A stretch of 22,406 nt of DNA, taken from contig DASYQV010000101.1 in the NCBI GenBank assembly GCA_036005125.1, positions 1 to 22,406 of the forward strand, given 5' to 3'. Below the pieces are notes generated by a model that searched no databases, had not been told where the DNA came from, and saw only the letters and a program-made list of their open reading frames with translations. Below are positions 1 to 6,586 of the stretch, in pieces. The translations under genes were made by a program, and so were the position numbers. Positions within the stretch are counted from its first letter, which is position 1. The number at the start of each line of letters is the position of its first letter. This DNA comes from DASYQV01 sp036005125 (GTDB lineage Bacteria > Acidobacteriota > Vicinamibacteria > Vicinamibacterales > UBA2999).

Positions 1-35
1 TGATCTTCATCACGCCGCGGATCGTCAGGCTGTAG
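1..35 (+). CDS. C-terminal end of a secretin (PilQ/GspD type), partial
   Basis: The reading frame starting at base 3 gives IFITPRIVRL followed by TAG at 33-35. The ITPRIV signature is the usual last strand of the secretin domain in PilQ and GspD outer-membrane channels. Only the last ten residues are in the window, so type IV pilus and type II secretion cannot be told apart. Two lipoproteins follow within a few bases, which suggests a shared transcript with an envelope or pilus locus. Confidence 0.6.
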   Translation, partial: IFITPRIVRL

Positions 36-40
36 GAGTC

Positions 41-664
41 ATGAACGTGAGTGCACTGTGCAAGAAAGTTATCGGGACCCTCGCGATCGCATCGGCCGCG
101 CTGGGTGCCACCGGGTGTGGTGAGTTCGTTCGGTCGAGCCGATCGCCCTCGCAGCTCGTGATCGAGTCGCTCGAGGCGGCCTCAGGCGCCTCATCTGCGG
201 CGACCTTCGGCACCACTCTGGAATCTGACGTTGTGACGATCGTCAACAACGGGGCGACCGTCTTCTCCGACGCGGGACGCGTGAGTTTACGACTGATGCT
301 GCGCGATCCAGGTGCGCCTGGCATCGCGGCCACGCCCTCCGCGATCAATCAAGTCACGATTACGCGCTATCGCATCGTGTATCGGCGTGCCGACGGGCGC
401 AATACGCCCGGCGTCGACGTGCCACAACCCTTCGATTCCGCCCTGACAGTCACGGTTCCGACGGACGGAGATGTCCGCGCAGGGTTCGAGTTCGTGCGGC
501 ACGCGGCCAAAGAGGAAGCGCCCCTCTTCGGCCTCCGCAACAGCGCGGTAACCATTTCGACGATTGCCGAGGTGACGTTCTACGGCCACGACCAGGCCGG
601 CAATGAAGTGTCGGTCACCGGATCAATCGGTGTGATCTTTGGCAACTTTGCGGATCCCAGTTAG
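41..664 (+). CDS. Putative lipoprotein of unknown function, downstream of secretin
   Basis: I do not recognise a family for this 207-residue protein. The N-terminus has basic residues (KK), a hydrophobic stretch and a lipobox ending A-T-G-Cys26, so it should be lipid-anchored after cleavage by signal peptidase II. The rest is rich in Val, Thr and Ala with alternating hydrophobic residues, consistent with a beta-sandwich. The start is uncertain. AGGAG at 34-38 lies only two bases before the ATG at 41 but eight bases before an in-frame GTG at 47, which is the better-spaced start. The gene begins five bases after the secretin stop and ends ten bases before the next lipoprotein, so the three are probably co-transcribed. 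It may be a secretin-associated lipoprotein, but that rests on position alone. Confidence 0.75.
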   Translation: MNVSALCKKVIGTLAIASAALGATGCGEFVRSSRSPSQLVIESLEAASGASSAATFGTTLESDVVTIVNNGATVFSDAGRVSLRLMLRDPGAPGIAATPSAINQVTITRYRIVYRRADGRNTPGVDVPQPFDSALTVTVPTDGDVRAGFEFVRHAAKEEAPLFGLRNSAVTISTIAEVTFYGHDQAGNEVSVTGSIGVIFGNFADPS

Positions 665-674
665 GTAACCGAGC

Positions 675-1934
675 ATGTCCAGCAGTGGTTTCGCGAATCT
701 GCGAGGCCTGCGCCTCGCGGCCGTTCTATCCCTTCTCACGGCGGCGGTCGGCTGCGGCGTCGAGAAACAGGCCGCACCGGCTTTGCTCGGCCCGTCCGAG
801 TTCAGCCTCTCGATCACGATGACGGCCACGCCGGATACATTGCCGCGCGATGGCAGATCCCAGTCCGTGATCGTCCTGACCGCCCGCGACGCGCAGGGAC
901 GCACGGTCGCCGGCCAACGTGTCAGCCTCAGCACGTCGTTGCCAGTCACGTTGTCGCAAAGCGAGGTGGTCACCGGCAATGACGGTCGTGCGACGTTCTC
1001 GGTCACCGCGCCGGCAGCCGGCAGCGTGGGAAACGAAATCGTGATTTTCGCCACGCCGATCGGGTCGAACTCTGAGAACGCGATTCCGCGCTCCGTCACC
1101 GTGCTCATTTCCGGCGCGTCGAACAGCACAGCGCCGGTTCCCGACTTTACGGTCACGCCGGCCAACCCCGAGCAGGGCGCAGTCGTCACGTTCGACGCGT
1201 CGACGACAACCGATGAAGGCGGGCCGTGTGGAGACAAGTGCACGTACAGCTGGGATTTTGGTGGCGACGGCACCGCAACCGGCCGGGTGGTCACCCATGT
1301 GTTTCAGAACGCTCGCTCGTACAGCGTCGTCTTGACCGTGCGGGATGCAGCCGGTACCACGGCGACCCGACGCCAGACTGTCATCGTGAGCGCGGCGGCC
1401 GCACCGACGGTGTCCTTCACGGTGTCACCGCCTTCGCCGGTCGTGAACCAGCAGACAACGTTCACGGCCGCTGCCACGCCCGCGCCGAACCACAGCATCG
1501 TGCGCTACGTCTGGAATTTCGGCGACGGCACGTCGGCCACGACCCCGGGCCCGAGCGTCACGAAGATCTATACGGCGGCAGGGCCGTATGTCGTGACGGT
1601 CAACGCGGTGGACGACCTTAACCAGAGCGGAGCCGCAAGCGCAACGGTGACCGTGGTCAGCGGAATCACAGCCGCGTTCACGATGTCTCCGAGCAATCCG
1701 CGCGTGGGCGATACCGTGAGCTTCAACGCGAGCAATTCGACCACGTCGAATGGCGCGACCATCGTCGAGTACACTTGGGACTTCGGCGACAACAGCCCAA
1801 CCGTCACGTCGGCGACACCCACGACGACGCATCAGTTCACGCAGGCACGCAGCTTCATCATTCGTTTGACGGTTCGCGACAGTCAGAACCGGACGTCAAC
1901 ACTCACCCAATCGCTGCAGGTGGCGACACCATAG
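675..1934 (+). CDS. Lipoprotein with a Big1-like domain and three PKD domains
   Basis: This is a 419-residue surface or periplasmic lipoprotein. A signal peptide ends in the lipobox A-V-G-Cys27. Residues about 43-145 look like a bacterial Ig-like (Big1) domain, with the typical phrase DAQGRTVAGQRVSLS and a later GNDGRATFSV. Three PKD domains follow at roughly 156-239, 245-328 and 333-417, each with the hallmark W-D/N-F-G-D motif (WDFGGDG at 193, WNFGDGT at 280, WDFGDN at 368) and a closing strand such as SYSVVLTVRD. PKD and Big1 folds are extracellular protein or carbohydrate interaction modules; no catalytic domain is visible. A short AGG at 663-665 overlaps the previous stop and is a modest ribosome site. 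Position after a secretin and another lipoprotein suggests a role at the cell surface. Confidence 0.85.
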   Translation: MSSSGFANLRGLRLAAVLSLLTAAVGCGVEKQAAPALLGPSEFSLSITMTATPDTLPRDGRSQSVIVLTARDAQGRTVAGQRVSLSTSLPVTLSQSEVVTGNDGRATFSVTAPAAGSVGNEIVIFATPIGSNSENAIPRSVTVLISGASNSTAPVPDFTVTPANPEQGAVVTFDASTTTDEGGPCGDKCTYSWDFGGDGTATGRVVTHVFQNARSYSVVLTVRDAAGTTATRRQTVIVSAAAAPTVSFTVSPPSPVVNQQTTFTAAATPAPNHSIVRYVWNFGDGTSATTPGPSVTKIYTAAGPYVVTVNAVDDLNQSGAASATVTVVSGITAAFTMSPSNPRVGDTVSFNASNSTTSNGATIVEYTWDFGDNSPTVTSATPTTTHQFTQARSFIIRLTVRDSQNRTSTLTQSLQVATP

Positions 1935-1943
1935 GCGTGTGCG

Positions 1944-1949
1944 TACAAT
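1944..1949 (+). promoter_or_regulatory. -10 element of a likely leaderless promoter for the TPR gene
   Basis: TACAAT at 1944-1949 is followed after exactly six bases by the GTG start at 1956, which would place the transcription start on or next to the start codon. No Shine-Dalgarno sequence precedes that GTG. The context GTGCG-TACAAT matches GTGCC-TATAAT before kdsA on the other strand, with the same six-base gap to a GTG. No convincing -35 box is visible. Confidence 0.5.
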
Positions 1950-1955
1950 CCGCTC

Positions 1956-2603
1956 GTGTCGGATTCGTCCCGCATAGATGAGTTACGACGCCGGGTCCAG
2001 AAGGACCCGGCGTCGATTGCCTTCGCGCAGCTCGCCGAGGAATACCGCCGCGCAGGAGAGTACAACGAGGCTGTACAAATCTGCCGCAGCGGCCTCGAGA
2101 AGCATCCCACCTATCTTTCCGCGCGTGTCACGCTCGGGCGTGCCCTGATTGAGCTCGAGCAGTACGACGAGGCGCGCACCGAGCTCGAATACGTACTGCA
2201 AGCCGCGCCGGAGAACCTCGCGGCCATTCGGGGGCTGGCCGAGATCCATCAGCGGCGTGGCGAGCCGGCGCACGCGGAGGAGTCGCTCGCGGAGCCGGCG
2301 ACTGCCGAGCCGACGAGCGAGATCGTGTCCCCCGGGATAGCCGAGCCCCTCTACCAACAGACGACCGGCGAGATTCCACAGGTCGAACTGGCAGGCGAGT
2401 GGGAGCTCGAAACTTTTGCTCCGGTCTCAACCAGCCCGCCGCCGCGGGTGGACGATGCGCTTGCGGAAGAGCTGCCCCACGAGCCGGTCGCGCCGGTCGA
2501 CCCTGTCGTCCTGGATCCGGCAGACCAGGCTGCGTTGGCGGCGCTTGAATCCTGGCTCGAGACGATTCTGGAGTACCGGAATCGGAGGATTCATGATTCA
2601 TGA
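1956..2603 (+). CDS. TPR-repeat protein with acidic proline-rich tail
   Basis: The protein has 215 residues with three tetratricopeptide repeats at about 18-51, 52-85 and 86-115, recognisable from phrases such as AFAQLAEEYRRAGEYNEA and ALIELEQYDEARTELE. No signal peptide is visible, so it is probably cytoplasmic and acts as a protein-interaction scaffold. Residues 116-185 are acidic and proline-rich and look disordered. A final helix around 188-210 (ALAALESWLETILEYRNRR) may be a docking element. It follows the secretin/lipoprotein genes in the same direction, so it may belong to that locus. The start is a GTG that seems leaderless. The last residues (RIHDS) and the TGA stop are read from the GATTCNT repeat at 2588, so the C-terminus may have been changed by arrival of the repeat. 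The specific function is unknown. Confidence 0.8.
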   Translation: MSDSSRIDELRRRVQKDPASIAFAQLAEEYRRAGEYNEAVQICRSGLEKHPTYLSARVTLGRALIELEQYDEARTELEYVLQAAPENLAAIRGLAEIHQRRGEPAHAEESLAEPATAEPTSEIVSPGIAEPLYQQTTGEIPQVELAGEWELETFAPVSTSPPPRVDDALAEELPHEPVAPVDPVVLDPADQAALAALESWLETILEYRNRRIHDS

Positions 2604-2665
2604 TTCTTGATTCATGATTTGGCGGATCGCAGAAGCGGCAATCAAGAATCAAGAATCAAGAATTC
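2588..2665. repeat. GATTCNT inverted-array repeat, copy A1
   Basis: The left arm (2588-2619) is four and a half tandem copies of a 7-base unit GATTC(A/T)T. A 20-base GC-rich spacer (2620-2639) with GGCGGATCG follows, then a right arm (2640-2665) of the same unit in inverse orientation (AATCAAG repeated). Arms are AT-rich in a GC-rich genome. The left arm supplies the stop codon of the TPR gene. The arms can pair, but the variable base of the unit often mismatches. Confidence 0.85.
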
Positions 2666-2708
2666 GCTGATCGCACTCTGGACGGCTGACGTTTTGATCT
2701 GTTAAGGC

Positions 2709-3848
2709 ATGCCCACACCCTCACCATACCTGGCGCCAAGGCATCGCCGCGTGTGCGAGCAGCTCGATACGCTGACGATCGACGCGCTGATCGTCACCCA
2801 CCCGCCTAACATCTATTACCTCAGCAACCACATGGGCACGGCCGGCATCCTCGTGTTGACCCGCGACGCAGTGTACCTGCTGGTTGATTTCCGCTACGCC
2901 GAGGCGGTTCGTCGGCGCCAGGATACTGACGCTCGCTGCCCGGGCCTTCGTGTCTGGGACGTTCCGGCGAGCTACGACGAGGCGCTTGTCGACTGCCTGG
3001 CGGAGCTTGGCATCGCACGCGCCGGATTCGAGGCATCGCACCTCACCGTCTCCCGGCACGACTGGCTGCGGACGACGCTGGCGGCGCGGAAACTGGAGAT
3101 TGAGCTGCGGACGACCGAGCGGGTGGTGGAACGGGCGCGTCTCGTGAAGGACACATATGAACAGGCCGCGCTGCGGGAAGCCGCTGCCCGATTGACCGAG
3201 GTCGCGGAGGCGGCGTTCGCGGCGGTCCGTCGTGGGGAGCAGGAACGGGAGATTGCGGCCGCCATTGAGATGGCTCTTCGCCGTGCCGGCTTCGACCGTC
3301 TCGCGTTCGAGACGATCGTCGCATCCGGGCCGCATGCGGCCCTGCCACATCACCGGGCCGGGGACCGGCGGCTCGAACGCGGTGATCTGGTGGTGCTGGA
3401 CTTTGGCGGTGTCTTGGACGGATACTGCTGCGATTTGAGCCGGACTGTTTCCGTCGGTCCGGCCGATCCCAACGCTGCCAGGGTCTACGCGGCCGTTCGC
3501 GAAGCCCAGCAGGCAGCCATCGATGCCGTTCGACCTGGCGTCACTGCTTCCGAGGTGGACGCAGCAGCACGCGCCGTGCTCGGGAGTCATGGACTTGACG
3601 ACACCTTCGGCCATGGCACCGGACACGGTCTGGGGCTCGAGGTTCACGAAGAACCGAGGCTTGGCCGGCCGCGGAAGCAAGGACCGCCACCCGAGCGCCT
3701 GGCACCCGGAATGGTGTTCACGATTGAGCCGGGCGCCTACATCGCGGGATGGGGTGGCGTCCGCATCGAGGATGACGTGCTGGTCACCGACGAGGCTCAC
3801 GAGCTTCTGACGGCGGTTACCCGCGAGCTGATCGCCGTGGGAAGTTGA
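2709..3848 (+). CDS. M24 family metallopeptidase, Xaa-Pro aminopeptidase-like
   Basis: This 379-residue cytoplasmic enzyme should remove an N-terminal residue preceding proline. Residues 1-140 form the creatinase-type N-terminal domain (IDALIVTHPPNIYYLSN). Residues about 150-375 form the pita-bread catalytic domain. The five metal ligands can be assigned as Asp231 (VLDFGG), Asp242 (CDLSRT), His306 (GHGTGHGLGL), Glu340 (FTIEPGAY) and Glu354 (VRIEDD). His214/215 (ALPHHR) fits the conserved substrate-site histidine. Length and layout match the PepP/PepQ-like YpdF-YqhT group. It lies directly upstream of accB, an arrangement also common in Firmicutes (yqhT near accBC). The ATG at 2709 has only a poorly spaced AAGG. 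The upstream gap is occupied by repeat A1. Confidence 0.9.
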   Translation: MPTPSPYLAPRHRRVCEQLDTLTIDALIVTHPPNIYYLSNHMGTAGILVLTRDAVYLLVDFRYAEAVRRRQDTDARCPGLRVWDVPASYDEALVDCLAELGIARAGFEASHLTVSRHDWLRTTLAARKLEIELRTTERVVERARLVKDTYEQAALREAAARLTEVAEAAFAAVRRGEQEREIAAAIEMALRRAGFDRLAFETIVASGPHAALPHHRAGDRRLERGDLVVLDFGGVLDGYCCDLSRTVSVGPADPNAARVYAAVREAQQAAIDAVRPGVTASEVDAAARAVLGSHGLDDTFGHGTGHGLGLEVHEEPRLGRPRKQGPPPERLAPGMVFTIEPGAYIAGWGGVRIEDDVLVTDEAHELLTAVTRELIAVGS

Positions 3849-3874
3849 CGGACCGCCCTCCCGTCCTGGCGACG

Positions 3875-4375
3875 ATGGACTTCGACGAGCTGAAACAGAT
3901 TCTGGAAATCGTCCGCGAGTACGATCTCAGCGAGTTCGAGCTCGAGCGGGAGAATTTCAAGCTGCGGATCCGGAAGAACAGCGGCGGGATGTGGTCGGCG
4001 ACGACGCTGCCGCCGGTTTCCCATGTGCACTATCCGCCGGCGATGCCCACGCCTCCCCCCGCGAGTGCCACTGCAGCCATGCTCTCCCCGACGCCGTCAG
4101 TCCTGCCCGCGGCGGACGAGGAGGTCGATCTCGCAGTCCTCAAGTCGCCGATTGTCGGCACCTTCTACCGCGCCTCTGATCCCGATGCCAAACCCTTTGC
4201 GGAAGTCGGTGACGTTGTGCGGAAGGGCCAGGTCCTCTGCATCATCGAAGCGATGAAGCTCATGAACGAGATCGGCTCCGACGTGGACGGGGAGGTGGTG
4301 AAGATCTATGTCGAGAACGGGCAGCCGGTCCAGTACGGCGAACGCCTCTTCGCCATAAAGCCGCTCAATGTTTAA
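3875..4375 (+). CDS. accB: Acetyl-CoA carboxylase biotin carboxyl carrier protein
   Basis: BCCP carries biotin between the carboxylase and transferase halves of acetyl-CoA carboxylase, the first step of fatty-acid synthesis. From the ATG at 3875 the protein has 166 residues, beginning MDFDELKQILEIV as in other AccB proteins. A helical N-terminal domain is followed by a Pro/Ala linker (about 45-80) and a biotinyl domain. The biotinylated lysine is Lys128 in EAMKLMNEI, and the thumb loop (YRASDPDAKPF) typical of E. coli-type BCCP is present. An in-frame TTG at 3845 overlaps the stop of the peptidase gene and would add ten residues. I prefer the ATG because family members begin there. accC starts before this gene ends, so the two should be translated together. 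Confidence 0.95.
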   Translation: MDFDELKQILEIVREYDLSEFELERENFKLRIRKNSGGMWSATTLPPVSHVHYPPAMPTPPPASATAAMLSPTPSVLPAADEEVDLAVLKSPIVGTFYRASDPDAKPFAEVGDVVRKGQVLCIIEAMKLMNEIGSDVDGEVVKIYVENGQPVQYGERLFAIKPLNV

Positions 4376-5738
4376 GAAGATCCTGATCGCCAACCGCGGC
4401 GAGATTGCCCTCCGTGTGATCGTGGCCTGCCGTGAGCTGGGGATTAAGACGGTTGCCGTGTATTCCGAGGCGGACGAGAACTCGCTTCACGTGCGATTTG
4501 CGGACGAAGACGTCTGCATCGGGCCGCCGCGCAGCACCGACAGCTACCTCAACGTTCCGGCGATCATCAGCGCCGCCGAGATCACCGGCGTCGACGCGAT
4601 ACATCCCGGTTACGGTTTTCTCTCCGAGAGCGCGTACCTCGCCGAGGTCTGTGAGGCGTGTCACATCCGCTTCATTGGCCCCGACCCGAACGTCATCAAG
4701 CTCATGGGCGACAAGGCCAGAGCCCGCAAGGCGATGAAGAAGGCGGGCCTTCCGCTGCTGCCCGGCAGCGACGGCCCGATCGAAGGAGAAGACAAAGCTC
4801 TCAAGACCGCAAAGGACATTGGCTATCCGGTGATCATCAAGGCCGTGGCGGGTGGCGGCGGCCGTGGCATGCGCGTCGTGCGCACCCCCGCGGAGATGGG
4901 ACACGCGCTCCGGACCGCCCAGCGGGAAGCCGAGGCGGCGTTTGGCGTGGGCGACGTGTACATCGAGAAGTATCTCGAGAACCCGCGTCACATCGAATTC
5001 CAGATTCTCGGCGACCATCACGGCAACGTCGTGCACCTGGGGGAGCGAGAGTGTTCCATCCAGCGCCGCCACCAGAAGCTCATCGAGGAATCGCCGTCCC
5101 CGGCGATCACCGACAAGGTGCGGCGCAAGATGGGCACCCTCGTGGTCGACGCCGCCCGCGCCGTGCAGTACACCAACGCCGGCACGTTCGAGTTCCTGAT
5201 GGACGGCGAAGGCAAGTTCTACTTCATGGAGGCGAACACCCGGCTCCAGGTGGAACATCCCGTGACCGAAATGGTGACCGGCGTAGACATCGTCAAGGAG
5301 CAGATCCGGATTGCCGCCGGCGAGCGGCTCTCGTTCAAGCAGAGCGAGGTCACGTTCACGGGCCATTCGATCGAGGCGCGCATCAACGCGGAAGACCCGG
5401 ACACGTTTACCCCGTCTCCCGGCGTGATCCGCGTCTTCAGCGTGCCGGGAGGTCCGGGTGTGCGGGTGGATACGGCCGCGCATGCCGAGTGTACGATTTC
5501 GCCGTACTACGACTCGATGATCGCCAAGGTCATCGTCCACGGGCGGGATCGTCAGGAGGCGATCGGGCGGATGCGGCGGACGCTCGAGATGACCGTCCTC
5601 GAGGGGATCAAGACGACGATTCCAATGCATCTGAAGATCCTCGCGGAGCCCGACTTCGTCGCAGGCAAGCTGAGCACGGCGTTCATGGATCGATACGCCG
5701 CCAAGCCCGCAGGCGGAACGCTGGCCGAAACGGCGTAG
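4368..5738 (+). CDS. accC: Biotin carboxylase subunit of acetyl-CoA carboxylase
   Basis: AccC uses ATP and bicarbonate to carboxylate the biotin on AccB. The 456 residues match the usual length and keep the ATP-grasp layout: N-terminal domain from MFKKILIANRGEIALR, Lys116 and Lys158 for ATP, the glycine-rich lid GGGGRGM at 162-168, and His208. Metal and catalytic residues Glu288, Asn290, Arg292 and Glu296 lie in FMEANTRLQVEHPVT. The ATG overlaps the accB end by eight bases (ATGTTTAA), implying translational coupling. The carboxyltransferase genes accA/accD are not in the window. The stop codon lies in the loop of a perfect 11-bp hairpin (5724-5748). The last residues (PAGGTLAETA) are less family-like and partly encoded by that hairpin. 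Confidence 0.97.
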   Translation: MFKKILIANRGEIALRVIVACRELGIKTVAVYSEADENSLHVRFADEDVCIGPPRSTDSYLNVPAIISAAEITGVDAIHPGYGFLSESAYLAEVCEACHIRFIGPDPNVIKLMGDKARARKAMKKAGLPLLPGSDGPIEGEDKALKTAKDIGYPVIIKAVAGGGGRGMRVVRTPAEMGHALRTAQREAEAAFGVGDVYIEKYLENPRHIEFQILGDHHGNVVHLGERECSIQRRHQKLIEESPSPAITDKVRRKMGTLVVDAARAVQYTNAGTFEFLMDGEGKFYFMEANTRLQVEHPVTEMVTGVDIVKEQIRIAAGERLSFKQSEVTFTGHSIEARINAEDPDTFTPSPGVIRVFSVPGGPGVRVDTAAHAECTISPYYDSMIAKVIVHGRDRQEAIGRMRRTLEMTVLEGIKTTIPMHLKILAEPDFVAGKLSTAFMDRYAAKPAGGTLAETA

Positions 5739-5748
5739 CCGTTTCGGC
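5724..5748 (+). terminator. Perfect 11-bp hairpin over the accC stop codon
   Basis: GCCGAAACGGC (5724-5734), a three-base loop and GCCGTTTCGGC (5738-5748) form a perfect stem that contains the TAG stop (5736-5738). It is followed by a moderately T-rich run (ATTTGTGATTTGTG) rather than a clean U tract. It could end or attenuate the accBC transcript. It could also be another short palindromic insertion. Confidence 0.5.
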
Positions 5749-5749
5749 A

Positions 5750-5812
5750 TTTGTGATTTGTGATTCGTGATTGGTCGATGATTCAAATCGCAAGTCGCAA
5801 ATCACCAATCGC
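5750..5812. repeat. GATTCNT-type inverted-array repeat, copy A2 (diverged)
   Basis: The left arm (5750-5774) is built of 7-base units GATTTGT/GATTCGT/GATTGG. A short spacer contains the thiE ATG, and the right arm (5785-5812) has inverse units AAATCGC/AAGTCGC/AAATCAC/CAATCGC. The units are more diverged than in the other copies but keep the period of seven. The element lies between the accC hairpin and the conserved start of ThiE. Confidence 0.7.
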
Positions 5813-6437
5813 ACATCTCCAGGCGATCGTCGACGTTGAAGTCGCCCACCGTGCCGGCTGGCGGCCGGACGATCTTGCACGCGCGTATCTCGACGGCGGG
5901 GCACGATTTCTTCAGGTGCGCGCCAAGCAGCTTTCCTCGCGTCCATTTCTCGACCTGTGCGACGGCGTCGTCCGCGCGGCCGAATCGTACGGCGCGCAGG
6001 TCATCGTGAACGATCGAATCGATCTCGCGCGGATGAGCGGAGCCGCCGGCGCGCATGTCGGGCAGGACGATCTCCCGCCGGCCGACGCGCGTCTGCAGTT
6101 GGGTCCCGGTGCCATCGTCGGCTTCTCCACGCACTCCGTTGCACAGGTGGAGGCGGCGTTGCACGAGCCCATCACGTATCTGGCGGTGGGGCCGGTGTTC
6201 GGCACGTCCACGAAGGACACCGGTTATACAGCGGTCGGGCTGGAGCTCGTTGCAACGGCCGCGAAGCGTGCGGCGCACGTCCCGATTGTCGCGATTGGCG
6301 GTGTCACGCTGGAACGAGCGCCCGCCGCGCTGAAGGCCGGTGCGTCGTGCGTGGCCGTGATCGGCGACCTCGTCGCTTCCGGCGATCCCTCTTCGCGTGT
6401 GCGTGCGTACCTGACGGCGCTGGCGAGCCGTACGTAG
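5778..6437 (+). CDS. thiE: Thiamine-phosphate synthase
   Basis: ThiE joins HMP pyrophosphate and thiazole phosphate to make thiamine phosphate. All family signatures are present in a TIM-barrel of 219 residues: LQVRAKQ (about 45), VNDRIDLA (77), HVGQDDLP (93), GFSTHS (115), the diphosphate-binding loop VGPVFGTSTK (137-146) and VAIGGV (171). The start is unclear. The ATG at 5778 and an upstream GTG at 5760 both lie in repeat A2. About the first 13 residues (MIQIASRKSPIAH) are therefore repeat-encoded and not family-like; conserved sequence begins near LQAIVDVEVAHRAGW. There is no good ribosome site for either start. The last codons and the TAG stop come from the left end of repeat B1. No other thiamine gene is nearby. 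Confidence 0.9.
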   Translation: MIQIASRKSPIAHLQAIVDVEVAHRAGWRPDDLARAYLDGGARFLQVRAKQLSSRPFLDLCDGVVRAAESYGAQVIVNDRIDLARMSGAAGAHVGQDDLPPADARLQLGPGAIVGFSTHSVAQVEAALHEPITYLAVGPVFGTSTKDTGYTAVGLELVATAAKRAAHVPIVAIGGVTLERAPAALKAGASCVAVIGDLVASGDPSSRVRAYLTALASRT

Positions 6438-6512
6438 GCCGCATCTTTAGATGCAGCCGGTCGCTGCGCGCGGCTGGTCGCTGCGCCGGGTGCGAAGACC
6501 CGGCCTGCGTAC
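6430..6512. repeat. GTACGTAGG palindromic element, copy B1
   Basis: This is an 83-bp element with imperfect terminal inverted repeats GTACGTAGGCCG (6430-6441) and CGGCCTGCGTAC (6501-6512), one mismatch in twelve. Inside are two hairpins: GCATCT-TT-AGATGC (6441-6454) and GCCGGGT-loop-ACCCGGC (6485-6504). A direct repeat of GGTCGCTGCGC lies between them. Its left end supplies the thiE stop codon. Confidence 0.8.
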
Positions 6513-6538
6513 TGGCGGGTAGTACGGAGGCGTGCGAT

Positions 6539-6544
6539 TATAAT
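6539..6544 (+). promoter_or_regulatory. -10 box for the amino-acid permease gene
   Basis: A consensus TATAAT lies 42 bases before the permease ATG, just to the right of repeat B1. No -35 hexamer close to TTGACA is visible at the expected spacing. It would give a 5' leader of about 35 bases with a CTGGAG ribosome site at 6575-6580. Confidence 0.4.
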
Positions 6545-6586
6545 TCGAACAATTCGGCGCAACTGCCGTCTGCTCTGGAGCTAGTC

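Noticed and set aside
4365..5786. A long minus-strand open frame (473 codons) opposite accC
   Set aside because: It is antisense to a textbook accC, has Arg/His/Asp-rich shadow composition and no recognisable domain; high GC makes such frames common.
5957..6586. Upstream extension of the permease frame through thiE, suggesting a large fusion protein
   Set aside because: The extension is Arg-rich, overlaps the well-supported thiE in another frame and has no domain. The APC fold starts right after the ATG at 6587, which has a good ribosome site.
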